From Polynucleobacter sp. UB-Tiil-W10 (GTDB lineage: Bacteria; Pseudomonadota; Gammaproteobacteria; Burkholderiales; Burkholderiaceae): a stretch of 64,000 bases of DNA. The notes beneath the pieces were generated by a model, which was not told the origin of the DNA, did not search any database, and was given only the letters and a program-made list of their open reading frames with translations. Of this stretch, positions 28,383-37,994 are shown piece by piece. How positions within the stretch are numbered: the first letter of the stretch is position 1; the number at the start of each line of letters is the position of its first letter. Both the position numbers and the translations under genes were made by a program. The stretch is from the NCBI RefSeq assembly GCF_018881605.1, contig NZ_JACVPZ010000001.1, positions 1,612,001-1,676,000 on the forward strand. Reading direction: 5' to 3'.

Positions 28383-28802
28383 ATGGTTGATTCACAGCAA
28401 AACGTTAAAAAAGATAGACCGGTTTACCGAAATATTGGTCTTGCTCAATTGATTAAGTACCGCCTTCCTTGGGCCGGTAAAGTGTCAATTCTTCATCGTA
28501 TTAGCGGAGCGGCACTGTTTTTAATGCTGCCTTTCCTGCTTTATCTTTTGGATCAAAGCTTAGCTTCAGAGCTGAGCTATCAAAACTTCCAGGCAATTAC
28601 CGGCCATGTGCTGGTGAAATTGATTTGCCTCGGATTAATTTGGGCTTTCTTGCACCATTTCTGCGCCGGTATTCGCTATCTCCTGTTGGATTTAGAGATC
28701 GGCGTTGAAAAAGTTGATGCAAACCGTTCAGCGATCTTTGTATTTTTCTTAGGTCTGGCTTTGACCGCGATTGTTGGTCTCAAATTATTCGGCGTGTATT
28801 AA
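28383..28802 (+). CDS. sdhC: Succinate dehydrogenase cytochrome b556 subunit
   Basis: A 139-residue membrane anchor of complex II with three membrane segments. HRISGAALFLMLPFLLYLL carries the quinone-site residues and HHFCAGIRYLLLD holds the heme-ligand His region. It opens the sdhCDAB-sdhE operon. The 144-bp gap before it contains no obvious operator; a TAGAAT at 28322-28327 could be a -10 but lacks a good -35. Confidence 0.95.
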   Translation: MVDSQQNVKKDRPVYRNIGLAQLIKYRLPWAGKVSILHRISGAALFLMLPFLLYLLDQSLASELSYQNFQAITGHVLVKLICLGLIWAFLHHFCAGIRYLLLDLEIGVEKVDANRSAIFVFFLGLALTAIVGLKLFGVY

Positions 28803-28826
28803 GCGCGCATCATTTAAGGAAATTTC

Positions 28827-29192
28827 ATGCCTATTTATCAAATTGGACCAAAGCGCTTAGTTGTAGGCGCTCATTACGGCCTTAAAGAGTGGATTATTCA
28901 GCGTGTAACTGCAATTGTGATGGTGGTTTTTACAGTTGTTTTGTTGGTTGATTACTGCGTATCTGGTAGTGCTACCTATGAAGGTTGGTCTGCATTGTTT
29001 AGCAACCAATTTATGAAGCTATTGACGCTGTTGGCGTTCATCAGCTTGTTCTACCACGCATGGATTGGTATCCGCGATATTTGGATGGATTACATCAAGC
29101 CTGTCAGCATTCGCTTAACACTTCAAGTGTTAACCGTTTTATATCTCGTAGCCTGTGCGGCCTACGCCATTCAAATTTTGTGGAAAGTGTAA
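28827..29192 (+). CDS. sdhD: Succinate dehydrogenase membrane anchor subunit
   Basis: A 121-residue anchor with three membrane segments. GLKEWIIQRVTAIVM near the start and FYHAWIGIRDIWMDYIKP, with the heme/quinone region, are standard for proteobacterial SdhD. It is 24 nt after sdhC and 4 nt before sdhA. Confidence 0.94.
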   Translation: MPIYQIGPKRLVVGAHYGLKEWIIQRVTAIVMVVFTVVLLVDYCVSGSATYEGWSALFSNQFMKLLTLLAFISLFYHAWIGIRDIWMDYIKPVSIRLTLQVLTVLYLVACAAYAIQILWKV

Positions 29193-29196
29193 TTCG

Positions 29197-30975
29197 ATGA
29201 CTGCAATTAAAAAATCATTGCCACGCCGCCGTTTTGATGCGGTGATTGTTGGAGCAGGTGGTTCAGGTATGCGCGCATCATTGCAGTTGGCTGAAGCCGG
29301 CTTGAATGTTGCTGTATTAACTAAGGTATTTCCAACACGTTCACATACTGTTGCTGCACAAGGTGGTATCGGTGCTTCATTAGGCAATATGAGTGAAGAC
29401 AATTGGCACTATCACTTTTACGACACCATCAAAGGATCTGACTGGTTAGGTGACCAGGATGTGATCGAGTTTATGTGTCGCGAAGCTCCAAAAGTTGTTT
29501 ATGAGTTAGAGCACTTTGGTATGCCGTTTGACCGCAACCCAGATGGCACAATTTATCAGCGCCCATTCGGTGGACACACTGCAAACTATGGTGAGAAGCC
29601 AGTGCAACGTGCTTGTGCTGCTGCTGACCGTACTGGTCATGCAATGTTGCATACCTTGTATCAACGCAACGTGCGCGCGAAAACAAACTTCTTCGTGGAG
29701 TGGTTGGCGCTCGATTTGATTCGCGACGATGCTGGTGACGTTGTTGGTGTCACCGCTCTCGAAATGGAAACCGGACAGGTATATATCCTTGAAGCCAAGA
29801 TTGTGATGTTGGCTACAGGTGGTGCGGGCCGTATTTGGGACGCATCCACAAACGCATTTATCAATACCGGCGACGGTATGGGTTTGGCTGCTCGTTCAGG
29901 AATTCCATTGGAAGATATGGAATTCTGGCAATTCCACCCAACCGGCGTAGCTGGTGCTGGTGTGTTGTTGACAGAAGGTTGTCGTGGTGAGGGCGGTATC
30001 TTGCGCAATAAAGATGGCGAACGGTTCATGGAACGTTACGCGCCAACTTATAAAGATTTAGCTCCACGTGATTTCGTATCCCGCTGTATGGACCAAGAAA
30101 TTAAAGAAGGGCGCGGTTGCGGTCCTAACGGTGACTATGTTGTGCTCGATCTGACACACATTGGTGCCGAGACGATCATGAAGCGTTTGCCTTCTGTTTA
30201 CGAAATCGGTATTAACTTTGCAAACGTTGACGTCACCAAAGAACCTATTCCAGTAGTGCCTACCATTCACTACCAGATGGGCGGTATTCCTACGAACATC
30301 AATGGGCAAGTAGTTGTGCCTGCTAACGGCATTCATAACGAAATCGTGAATGGCTTGTATGCCATTGGCGAGTGTTCATGTGTTTCAGTTCACGGTGCTA
30401 ACCGCCTGGGTACGAATTCATTGCTCGATCTTTTGGTATTCGGTCGCGCAGCTGGTAACCACATCGTTGGCCTTGATCTCAAAAATCGTGAATTCAAACC
30501 TTTGCCTGCAAATGCTGGTGAACAAACTTTGGCTCGCATTGCAGCGTTGGATAACTCGACTTCTGGCGAATACGCTCAAGACGTTGCAAACGATATTCGT
30601 AAGTGCATGCAGAAGTATGCTGGCGTATTCCGCAACCAAGAGTTGATGGACGAAGGTGTTCGTCAAATGGCTAAGTTGACAGAGCGCGCTAAGCACTTAT
30701 GGGTTAAGGACAAGTCTGAGATTTTCAATACAGCCCGTATTGAAGCCTTGGAAGTGGCTAACTTGGTTGAGACAGCAAATGCAACCATGATTTCTGCTGC
30801 AGCTCGTAAGGAGAGTCGCGGTGCGCATTCCCATGACGATCATCAAGAGCGCGATGATGAGAATTGGATGAAGCACACCCTTTGGTATAGCGAGGGAAAT
30901 AAGCTCTCTTACAAGCCAGTTGTATTGAAGCCTTTAACGGTTGAGTCCTTCCCTCCTAAAGAACGTACTTTCTAA
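29197..30975 (+). CDS. sdhA: Succinate dehydrogenase flavoprotein subunit
   Basis: A 592-residue catalytic subunit that oxidises succinate to fumarate. The FAD-binding GAGGSGMRASLQLAEAG is near residue 17, the FAD-attaching His is in RSHTVAAQGGIGASLG, and the active-site loop is HPTGVAGAGVLLTEGCRGEG. The ATG at 29197 is selected over an upstream in-frame start that lies inside sdhD. Covalent flavinylation is presumably assisted by the SdhE encoded two genes downstream. Confidence 0.98.
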   Translation: MTAIKKSLPRRRFDAVIVGAGGSGMRASLQLAEAGLNVAVLTKVFPTRSHTVAAQGGIGASLGNMSEDNWHYHFYDTIKGSDWLGDQDVIEFMCREAPKVVYELEHFGMPFDRNPDGTIYQRPFGGHTANYGEKPVQRACAAADRTGHAMLHTLYQRNVRAKTNFFVEWLALDLIRDDAGDVVGVTALEMETGQVYILEAKIVMLATGGAGRIWDASTNAFINTGDGMGLAARSGIPLEDMEFWQFHPTGVAGAGVLLTEGCRGEGGILRNKDGERFMERYAPTYKDLAPRDFVSRCMDQEIKEGRGCGPNGDYVVLDLTHIGAETIMKRLPSVYEIGINFANVDVTKEPIPVVPTIHYQMGGIPTNINGQVVVPANGIHNEIVNGLYAIGECSCVSVHGANRLGTNSLLDLLVFGRAAGNHIVGLDLKNREFKPLPANAGEQTLARIAALDNSTSGEYAQDVANDIRKCMQKYAGVFRNQELMDEGVRQMAKLTERAKHLWVKDKSEIFNTARIEALEVANLVETANATMISAAARKESRGAHSHDDHQERDDENWMKHTLWYSEGNKLSYKPVVLKPLTVESFPPKERTF

Positions 30976-30992
30976 GCGAAGAGAAATAGAAA

Positions 30993-31697
30993 ATGAGTGA
31001 TATCCGTATATTCGAAATTTACCGCTACGATCCAGATGTCGATGCAGCCCCGCGCATGCAACGCTATGAGTTAGAGCTTACTGGTGAGCGCATGTTGTTA
31101 GACGCTTTGATTTCTTTGAAGAAGCAAGACGAAACGATTTCTTATCGTCGTTCATGCCGTGAAGGTGTGTGCGGTTCAGATGCAATGAACATTAACGGTA
31201 AAAATGGTTTGGCTTGTTTGACCAATATGTTGACTTTGCCTAAGGTCATCACATTGCGCCCATTGCCTGGCTTGCCAGTAGTGCGCGATTTGATCGTCGA
31301 CATGACTTTGTTCTTCAAACAGTATTTGTCGATTAAGCCTTACTTGGTAAACTACAATCCGCCTCCTGAAAAAGAGCGTCTCCAGAGTCCAGAAGAGCGT
31401 GAAGAGTTGAATGGTTTGTATGAGTGCATCTTGTGCGCATCATGCTCAACTTCATGCCCATCATTCTGGTGGAATCCAGATAAGTTCGTTGGCCCAGCTG
31501 GTCTATTGCAAGCTTATCGCTTTATTGCTGATAGCCGTGATGAAGATACCAATCAGCGTTTGGATAACTTGGAAGACCCATACCGTTTGTTCCGTTGCCA
31601 CACCATCATGAATTGCGTTGATGTATGTCCTAAGCACTTGAACCCAACCAAGGCGATTGGCAAGATCAAGGAGTTGATGGTTCGTAGGGCAGTATGA
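30993..31697 (+). CDS. sdhB: Succinate dehydrogenase iron-sulfur subunit
   Basis: A 234-residue electron-transfer subunit. The [2Fe-2S] ligands are in CREGVCGSDAMNINGKNGLAC, shown here as CREGVCGSD and GLAC. The [4Fe-4S] cluster is in CILCASCSTSCPS and the [3Fe-4S] cluster in CHTIMNCVDVCPKHLNP. Its stop overlaps the sdhE start by 4 bp. Confidence 0.98.
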   Translation: MSDIRIFEIYRYDPDVDAAPRMQRYELELTGERMLLDALISLKKQDETISYRRSCREGVCGSDAMNINGKNGLACLTNMLTLPKVITLRPLPGLPVVRDLIVDMTLFFKQYLSIKPYLVNYNPPPEKERLQSPEEREELNGLYECILCASCSTSCPSFWWNPDKFVGPAGLLQAYRFIADSRDEDTNQRLDNLEDPYRLFRCHTIMNCVDVCPKHLNPTKAIGKIKELMVRRAV

Positions 31698-31963
31698 CCC
31701 TCGGCAATGCAGAGTTATATCGTTTAAAGAGTGATGCCCGTAGAGGCTTGCTAGAGAACGATTTAATTCTGCAACGTTTCTTTGAGCGTTACGGCACTCA
31801 GTTAAGCGTAGAAGACGGAAATGTTTTAAGCCAGTTGTTAGCGTTAGATGACAACGATTTAATGGATTTATTGATTGGCCGTAAAGATTCTGTGGCAAGT
31901 CTAGAGAAAGAGATGCAAACAGCCTCTTTCAAGATGGTTTTACAAAGGCTGAGAGAGAAGTAA
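31694..31963 (+). CDS. sdhE: FAD assembly factor SdhE
   Basis: An 89-residue member of the SdhE/YgfY family that promotes covalent attachment of FAD to SdhA. The signature RRGLLENDLILQRFFERY (about residues 15-32) includes the conserved RGxxE motif. The 4-bp overlap with sdhB indicates translational coupling. Confidence 0.96.
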   Translation: MTLGNAELYRLKSDARRGLLENDLILQRFFERYGTQLSVEDGNVLSQLLALDDNDLMDLLIGRKDSVASLEKEMQTASFKMVLQRLREK

Positions 31964-32045
31964 TTCAGCAATTTGGTGCAGTAGTTTCATAGATGCATGA
32001 ATGAATAGTGTATTAATCATAATTTTGAATGACTAAGGATTAGAA

Positions 32046-33359
32046 ATGATTGAATCGGACATCAAGGCAAAACTCTCGTTTTCGGATGGAACACCAGATA
32101 TTGATCTGCCAATTTATAAAGGGACAGTAGGTCCTGACGTAATCGACATTCGTAAGCTTTATGGTCAGACTGGTAAGTTCACTTACGATTCAGGCTTTCT
32201 GTCTACTGCGTCATGCAACAGCAAAATTACCTATATTGATGGTGATAAGGGCGAGTTGCTCTATCGCGGCTATCCAATTGAAGATTTAGCAAATAACTGT
32301 GACTTCTTAGAAGTTTGCTACCTGCTGATCAATGGTGAATTGCCAAACGCTACCCAGAAAAAAGACTTCGATGAATTGGTCATGCACCACACCATGGTCC
32401 ATGAGCAAATGCAATTCTTCTTGCGCGGCTTCCGTCGTGATGCACATCCAATGTCTGTACTGACTGGCTTGGTTGGTGCGATGGCAGCTTTCTACCATGA
32501 CGAGATTGACTACAGTCAGCCTAAAGCACGTGAAGTAGCGCAGATTCGCTTGATTGCGAAGATGCCAACTTTGGTTGCTATGGCTTATAAATATTCAGTA
32601 GGGCAACCATTTATCTACCCTGATAACTCATTGTCATATACCGCTAACTTTATGCGCATGATGTTTGCAACGCCATGTGAAGAGTACAAAGTAAACCCAG
32701 TATTGGTTCGTGCTTTGGATCGTATCTTCACATTGCATGCTGATCATGAGCAAAATGCTTCTACTTCTACAGTGCGTTTGTGTGGCTCTTCTGGCACAAA
32801 TCCATTTGCTGCTATCTCAGCCGGTATTGCTTGCCTTTGGGGTCCAGCGCACGGGGGTGCAAACGAAGCCTGCTTACAGATGTTGAATGAGATTCAGGCT
32901 AATGGTGGCGTAGACAAGATTCATGAATTTATTGCCCAAGTAAAAGACAAGAACTCAAGCGTTCGCTTGATGGGCTTTGGTCACCGCGTTTACAAAAACT
33001 TTGACCCACGTGCGAAGTTGATGCGTGAAACTTGCTATGAAGTATTGAATGAACTTGGTCTTCAAGATGATCCATTGTTCAAGTTGGCAATGACTCTTGA
33101 GAAGATTGCTTTGGAAGATGACTACTTTGTGAGCCGCAAGCTCTATCCAAACGTAGACTTCTACTCTGGAATCGTGCAACGTGCTCTTGGTATCCCAACA
33201 GAAATGTTCACCTGTATTTTTGCCTTGGCAAGAACGGTGGGCTGGATTGCTCAGTGGGAAGAGATGATTACTGACCCTGAGTACAAGATTGGTCGTCCAC
33301 GTCAGTTATACGTTGGCGAAACATCCCGCAAGGTTCCGAACATCTCTGTTCGTAAATAA
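32046..33359 (+). CDS. gltA: Citrate synthase (type II)
   Basis: A 437-residue citrate synthase of the hexameric, NADH-sensitive proteobacterial type, condensing acetyl-CoA and oxaloacetate. The catalytic His regions are [15 protein letters not shown] and [14 protein letters not shown], with the Asp in the C-terminal third. It follows sdhE by 82 nt and precedes leuC by only 17 nt, so TCA and leucine genes may share a transcript. Confidence 0.98.
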   Translation: MIESDIKAKLSFSDGTPDIDLPIYKGTVGPDVIDIRKLYGQTGKFTYDSGFLSTASCNSKITYIDGDKGELLYRGYPIEDLANNCDFLEVCYLLINGELPNATQKKDFDELVMHHTMVHEQMQFFLRGFRRDAHPMSVLTGLVGAMAAFYHDEIDYSQPKAREVAQIRLIAKMPTLVAMAYKYSVGQPFIYPDNSLSYTANFMRMMFATPCEEYKVNPVLVRALDRIFTLHADHEQNASTSTVRLCGSSGTNPFAAISAGIACLWGPAHGGANEACLQMLNEIQANGGVDKIHEFIAQVKDKNSSVRLMGFGHRVYKNFDPRAKLMRETCYEVLNELGLQDDPLFKLAMTLEKIALEDDYFVSRKLYPNVDFYSGIVQRALGIPTEMFTCIFALARTVGWIAQWEEMITDPEYKIGRPRQLYVGETSRKVPNISVRK

Positions 33360-33376
33360 GGTATTTAAGGTCTCTC

Positions 33377-34786
33377 ATGTCTCGTACGCTTTATGACAAA
33401 TTGTGGGATGACCACGTTGTTTACTCTGAAGAGGATGGCACAGCCACGATTTATATTGATCGTCAACTGCTTCATGAGGTAACTAGTCCTCAGGCATTTG
33501 AAGGTCTGAATTTGGCTGGCCGTCCAGTTTGGCGAATCTCTGCCAATTTGGCGGTTTCTGATCACAACGTTCCAACGACGGATCGCTCTGAAGGTATCAC
33601 CGACCCAATTTCCAAGTTGCAAGTAGATACCCTGGATCAAAACTGTGATGCCTTTGGTATTACCCAGTACAAAATGAACGACACCCGCCAAGGGATTGTT
33701 CACGTCATCGGGCCAGAGCAGGGTGCAACCTTACCTGGCATGACGGTGGTTTGTGGCGATTCTCATACTAGTACGCATGGTGCTTTTGGTGCTTTGGCAT
33801 TCGGTATTGGCACCTCTGAAGTTGAGCACGTCTTAGCAACGCAAACTTTGCTGATGAAAAAAAGCAAGAACATGTTGGTGCGCGTAGATGGCCGTTTACA
33901 ACCTGGCTCAACAGCAAAAGATATCGTCTTAGCAGTGATCGGCAAGATTGGAACTGCAGGCGGTACTGGCTACACCATCGAGTTTGCAGGTGAAGCAATT
34001 CGCAACCTTTCCATGGAAGGTCGCATGACACTTTGCAATATGGCGATTGAAGCTGGTGCCCGTGCCGGTTTAGTTGCTGTAGATGAAACAACCATAGAAT
34101 ATATTCAAGGTCGTCCATATGCCCCTAAGGGCCCTGCAATGCTGCAAGCTTTGCAATATTGGAGAACCTTGCATACGGATGCTGATGCTAAGTTTGATGC
34201 TGTGGTTGAATTGCGCGCAGAAGAAATTGCGCCGCAAGTGACTTGGGGTACTTCACCAGAAATGGTGCTTGCGATTAGCGAGCGCGTTCCTGATCCAGAA
34301 AAAGAAAGTGATCCCAATAAACGCTCAGCCATGGAGCGTGCTTTGGAGTACATGAATCTCGTACCCAATACGCCGCTCAGCAGTATTTCTGTTGATAAGG
34401 TATTTATCGGCTCCTGCACTAACAGTCGCATTGAAGATATGCGCGCTGCAGCTAAGGTCGTCGATCGCTTAGGTAAAAAAGTTGCCGCTAATGTGAAGTT
34501 AGCATTAGTTGTGCCGGGCTCTGGATTGGTAAAAGCCCAAGCCGAGCGTGAAGGTTTAGATCGCATTTTCAAGGCTGCTGGCTTTGAGTGGCGTGAGCCT
34601 GGTTGTTCTATGTGTTTGGCTATGAATGCCGACCGCTTAGAGCCAGGAGAGCGCTGCGCTTCAACCTCTAATCGTAATTTCGAAGGTCGGCAAGGCAATG
34701 GTGGCCGCACGCATTTGGTTAGCCCTGCAATGGCAGCTGCTGCAGCGATTGAAGGTCACTTTGTTGATGTTCGCAAGATTTCTTAA
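33377..34786 (+). CDS. leuC: 3-isopropylmalate dehydratase large subunit
   Basis: A 469-residue aconitase-family subunit for leucine synthesis. The [4Fe-4S] ligands lie in [31 protein letters not shown] and [14 protein letters not shown]. Its partner leuD is 242 bp downstream, separated by a small lipoprotein gene. Confidence 0.98.
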   Translation: MSRTLYDKLWDDHVVYSEEDGTATIYIDRQLLHEVTSPQAFEGLNLAGRPVWRISANLAVSDHNVPTTDRSEGITDPISKLQVDTLDQNCDAFGITQYKMNDTRQGIVHVIGPEQGATLPGMTVVCGDSHTSTHGAFGALAFGIGTSEVEHVLATQTLLMKKSKNMLVRVDGRLQPGSTAKDIVLAVIGKIGTAGGTGYTIEFAGEAIRNLSMEGRMTLCNMAIEAGARAGLVAVDETTIEYIQGRPYAPKGPAMLQALQYWRTLHTDADAKFDAVVELRAEEIAPQVTWGTSPEMVLAISERVPDPEKESDPNKRSAMERALEYMNLVPNTPLSSISVDKVFIGSCTNSRIEDMRAAAKVVDRLGKKVAANVKLALVVPGSGLVKAQAEREGLDRIFKAAGFEWREPGCSMCLAMNADRLEPGERCASTSNRNFEGRQGNGGRTHLVSPAMAAAAAIEGHFVDVRKIS

Positions 34787-34798
34787 GGAAGCTGATCA

Positions 34799-35005
34799 AT
34801 GAAATTTTCTTCACTCTCTTTAATTTCTAGGCTTGCAATTGTTGGTGCAGCTGGAATGATGATTTCTGCTTGCAGCAGCACTATGGAAGGTGTTGGTAAA
34901 GATTTGCAGAATATGGGAACATCCATGGGCGGATCAAGTAACACACAGCAAAGCAATCAATCTCAAACCAAGGGTAAGGATGTAGTCGTTACCCCAGTGA
35001 AGTAA
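34799..35005 (+). CDS. Entericidin-like small lipoprotein inside the leu operon
   Basis: A 68-residue lipoprotein. A signal peptide with lipobox ISAC places the acylated Cys at about residue 25. The mature N-terminus CSSTMEGVGKDLQNMG resembles the entericidin A/B family, followed by a Gln/Ser/Asn-rich tail. It sits between leuC (12 nt) and leuD (23 nt), an arrangement familiar from Burkholderiales. It is likely a minor outer-membrane lipoprotein. A toxin-antidote role, proposed for enterobacterial EcnAB, is not supported because only one gene is present. Confidence 0.85.
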   Translation: MKFSSLSLISRLAIVGAAGMMISACSSTMEGVGKDLQNMGTSMGGSSNTQQSNQSQTKGKDVVVTPVK

Positions 35006-35028
35006 ACAAATAGAAGCAAAGTCGAATT

Positions 35029-35676
35029 ATGGAAAAATTTACGGTATACAAAGGTTTGGTTGCTCCGCTTAATCGCGAGAACGTGGATACCGATGCCATC
35101 ATTCCGAAGCAGTTTCTGAAATCAATCAAGAAGACAGGCTTTGGACAAAATCTCTTTGATGAATGGCGCTATCTAGATCATGGTGAACCTGGTCAAGATT
35201 GCAGTACGCGTCCCATTAACCCAGACTTTGTCTTAAATCAACCACGCTATAAAGGTGCCGGTATTTTGCTGGCCCGCAAAAACTTTGGTTGCGGTAGCTC
35301 TCGTGAACATGCTCCTTGGGCATTAGATCAATTTGGCTTTAGGGCGGTAATTGCACCTAGTTTTGCAGATATCTTCTACAACAACTGCTTCAAAAATGGC
35401 GTTTTACCGATTGTTTTGACTGAAATGCAGGTTGACCATCTTTTTAATGAAACCCAAGCGTTTAATGGTTATCAATTAACGGTCGATTTAGACGCCCAGC
35501 AGGTAATTGCTCCCGATGGTACCGCCTACAGCTTCGAAGTAGCCCCCTTTAGAAAGTTCTGCCTGCTCAATGGCTTGGACGATATTGGCTTAACTCTGCA
35601 ACATGCAGATAAAATCAAGGCTTACGAAGCCGAGCGCATTCTAAAAATGCCTTGGCTTGCTACACAATTGCCGTAA
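35029..35676 (+). CDS. leuD: 3-isopropylmalate dehydratase small subunit
   Basis: A 215-residue swivel-domain subunit that pairs with LeuC. It has [14 protein letters not shown] near the N-terminus and the substrate-binding [14 protein letters not shown]. Length and order (leuC-x-leuD-leuB) are normal. Confidence 0.98.
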   Translation: MEKFTVYKGLVAPLNRENVDTDAIIPKQFLKSIKKTGFGQNLFDEWRYLDHGEPGQDCSTRPINPDFVLNQPRYKGAGILLARKNFGCGSSREHAPWALDQFGFRAVIAPSFADIFYNNCFKNGVLPIVLTEMQVDHLFNETQAFNGYQLTVDLDAQQVIAPDGTAYSFEVAPFRKFCLLNGLDDIGLTLQHADKIKAYEAERILKMPWLATQLP

Positions 35677-35699
35677 TTTCGTTGATTTAAAGGCCTTTC

Positions 35700-36770
35700 A
35701 TGAAAATTGCAGTCCTACCGGGCGATGGTATCGGCCCGGAAATCGTTGCTCAAGCCGTTCGAGTGCTTCAAGCCCTTGGGCATCAATTTGACTTAGAAGA
35801 GGCTCCTGTTGGTGGAGCTGCTTATGACGTCGCTGGACATCCTTTGCCACCAGCCACCCTAGAACTTGCCAAAAAAGCGGATGCTATTTTGTTTGGCGCG
35901 GTAGGTGACTGGAAATACGATGCGCTCCCACGCGAACTTCGTCCCGAACAAGCCATTCTGGGTTTACGTAAACACCTCGAGTTGTTTGCTAATTTCAGGC
36001 CTGCCATTTGCTATCCAGAGTTGACTGCTGCATCTAGTCTTAAGCCTGAAATTATTGGCGGCTTAGACATCTTGATTGTGCGTGAGCTCAATGGGGATAT
36101 CTATTTTGGTCAGCCAAGAGGCAGTCGCTCTTCTGAGTCACCGCTATTTAAAGGTGCGCGTGAGTGTTTCGATACGATGCATTACAGTGAACCAGAGGTA
36201 GAGCGTATTGGCCATGTTGCTTTTGATGCAGCACGCAAGCGCGGTAAGAAAGTGTGTAGTGTAGACAAAGCAAACGTTCTCGAAACTTCTCAGCTTTGGC
36301 GTGAAGTGATGATTCGGATCTCTCAAGATTATCCAGATGTTGAGTTGTCTCATATGTATGTAGACAACGCAGCAATGCAATTAGTGAAGGCGCCTAAGGC
36401 GTTTGACGTCGTGGTGACTGGCAATCTGTTTGGCGACATCTTGTCTGATGAAGCTGCGATGTTGACTGGCTCTATTGGTATGCTGCCATCAGCCTCTTTG
36501 GATAAGAACAATAAAGGTTTGTATGAGCCTAGTCATGGTTCTGCGCCGGACATCGCCGGTAAGGGCATCGCTAATCCACTGGCAACCATTTTGTCTGCTG
36601 CAATGATGCTGCGTTATTCCTTGGGCATACCTGCAGAAGCAGACCGCATTGAAAAAGCAGTCCAAAAAGTATTGGCGCAAGGATTGCGTACTGCTGATAT
36701 TTATACAGAAGGTATGCAAAAGGTATCTACAGTACAAATGGGCGATGCTGTAGTTGCAGCACTTGCTTAA
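35700..36770 (+). CDS. leuB: 3-isopropylmalate dehydrogenase
   Basis: A 356-residue NAD-dependent enzyme that oxidatively decarboxylates 3-isopropylmalate in leucine synthesis. Motifs include PGDGIGPEI at residues 7-15, [14 protein letters not shown], and the Asp-rich metal region [35 protein letters not shown] near the C-terminus forms the NAD site. Confidence 0.98.
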   Translation: MKIAVLPGDGIGPEIVAQAVRVLQALGHQFDLEEAPVGGAAYDVAGHPLPPATLELAKKADAILFGAVGDWKYDALPRELRPEQAILGLRKHLELFANFRPAICYPELTAASSLKPEIIGGLDILIVRELNGDIYFGQPRGSRSSESPLFKGARECFDTMHYSEPEVERIGHVAFDAARKRGKKVCSVDKANVLETSQLWREVMIRISQDYPDVELSHMYVDNAAMQLVKAPKAFDVVVTGNLFGDILSDEAAMLTGSIGMLPSASLDKNNKGLYEPSHGSAPDIAGKGIANPLATILSAAMMLRYSLGIPAEADRIEKAVQKVLAQGLRTADIYTEGMQKVSTVQMGDAVVAALA

Positions 36771-36826
36771 GAGTAGTCAAAAAGAATCTCATTACAGAAA
36801 TTAAATTTACTAGATAGTTAATCATC

Positions 36827-37984
36827 ATGGCAAATACAAATACACCTTTGGTTGGTTTAGTTGGCTGGCGCGGTATGGTTGGTAGCGTTCTCATGGAGAG
36901 AATGTTGGCCGAAAAAGATTTCGATCTGATTGAGCCAGTATTTTTTAGTACCAGCCAAGCAGGTGGCGAAGTGCCGCTTGTCAATGGTCAAAAAGTAAGT
37001 AAGAGCGAAAGCACTTTGCAAGATGCGAATGATATTAAAGCGCTCTCACGCTGCGACGTCATCTTGACTTGTCAAGGCGGCGACTACACCAATGACATCT
37101 TCCCTAAGCTGCGCGCAGCTGGATGGAATGGCCATTGGATCGATGCTGCTAGTGCATTGCGGATGAAAGATGATGCTGTATTGATCTTGGATCCAGTGAA
37201 TCGCCCAGTGATTGATAAAGCGTTGGCTGCAGGCGGTAAGAATTGGATTGGCAGCAACTGTACCGTGAGTTTGATGATGATTGCTATGGGTGGGCTGGTA
37301 AAGGCTGACATGGTTGAATGGATCAGCGCCATGACATACCAGGCAGCTTCAGGTGCTGGTGCGCAGAATATGCGTGAACTGCTCCTTCAAATGGGTGCGT
37401 TGCGTGACAGCGTTGCCGCTGAATTGGCAGACCCATCCTCATGGATCTTGGATATTGATCGCAAGGTTACTGAGACATTACGATCTGCCGACTTTCCGAA
37501 AAAGAATTTCCGTAACACTGCTTTAGCTGGTAGCTTGATTCCTTGGATCGATGTTCCTGTTGAGAATGGTCAGACCAAAGAGGAGTGGAAGGGCGGGGCT
37601 GAATTCAATAAGATTTTGGGTCGTCCAGCATTCCGCACATCTGGCAGTATTCCAGTTGATGGTTTATGCGTGCGCGTAGGTGCAATGCGTTGCCATTCAC
37701 AAGGCTTGACTGTAAAACTCAAAAAAGATATTCCGCTCAAAGAGATCGAGGCGATATTGGCTGCAGATAATCAGTGGGTGAAAGTAGTTCCAAATGATCG
37801 TGAAACTACTGAGCGCGATTTATCTCCTGCAGCGGTAAGTGGCACATTGACTGTACCGATTGGCCGCTTGCATAAGATGGCAATGGGCCCAGAGTATTTA
37901 GGCGCATTTACTGTTGGCGACCAGTTGTTGTGGGGTGCTGCTGAGCCTTTACGCCGTATGCTGCGCATTCTGCTTGAGAAGTAA
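36827..37984 (+). CDS. asd: Aspartate-semialdehyde dehydrogenase
   Basis: A 385-residue enzyme making aspartate semialdehyde for lysine, threonine, methionine and diaminopimelate. The NADP motif [17 protein letters not shown] is at the start, the nucleophilic Cys is in [10 protein letters not shown], and the catalytic His is in [16 protein letters not shown]. The length fits the proteobacterial form. It is 56 nt after leuB. Confidence 0.97.
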   Translation: MANTNTPLVGLVGWRGMVGSVLMERMLAEKDFDLIEPVFFSTSQAGGEVPLVNGQKVSKSESTLQDANDIKALSRCDVILTCQGGDYTNDIFPKLRAAGWNGHWIDAASALRMKDDAVLILDPVNRPVIDKALAAGGKNWIGSNCTVSLMMIAMGGLVKADMVEWISAMTYQAASGAGAQNMRELLLQMGALRDSVAAELADPSSWILDIDRKVTETLRSADFPKKNFRNTALAGSLIPWIDVPVENGQTKEEWKGGAEFNKILGRPAFRTSGSIPVDGLCVRVGAMRCHSQGLTVKLKKDIPLKEIEAILAADNQWVKVVPNDRETTERDLSPAAVSGTLTVPIGRLHKMAMGPEYLGAFTVGDQLLWGAAEPLRRMLRILLEK

Positions 37985-37994
37985 TTCAACCTTT

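Noticed and set aside
34105-34710. 201-residue open frame on the minus strand
   Set aside because: It is the antisense shadow of leuC, whose Fe-S motifs are intact; the composition is Ser/Arg-rich without family features.
34799-35005. Entericidin toxin-antidote module
   Set aside because: Only one lipoprotein gene is present and it lies in a biosynthetic operon; no partner gene was found.
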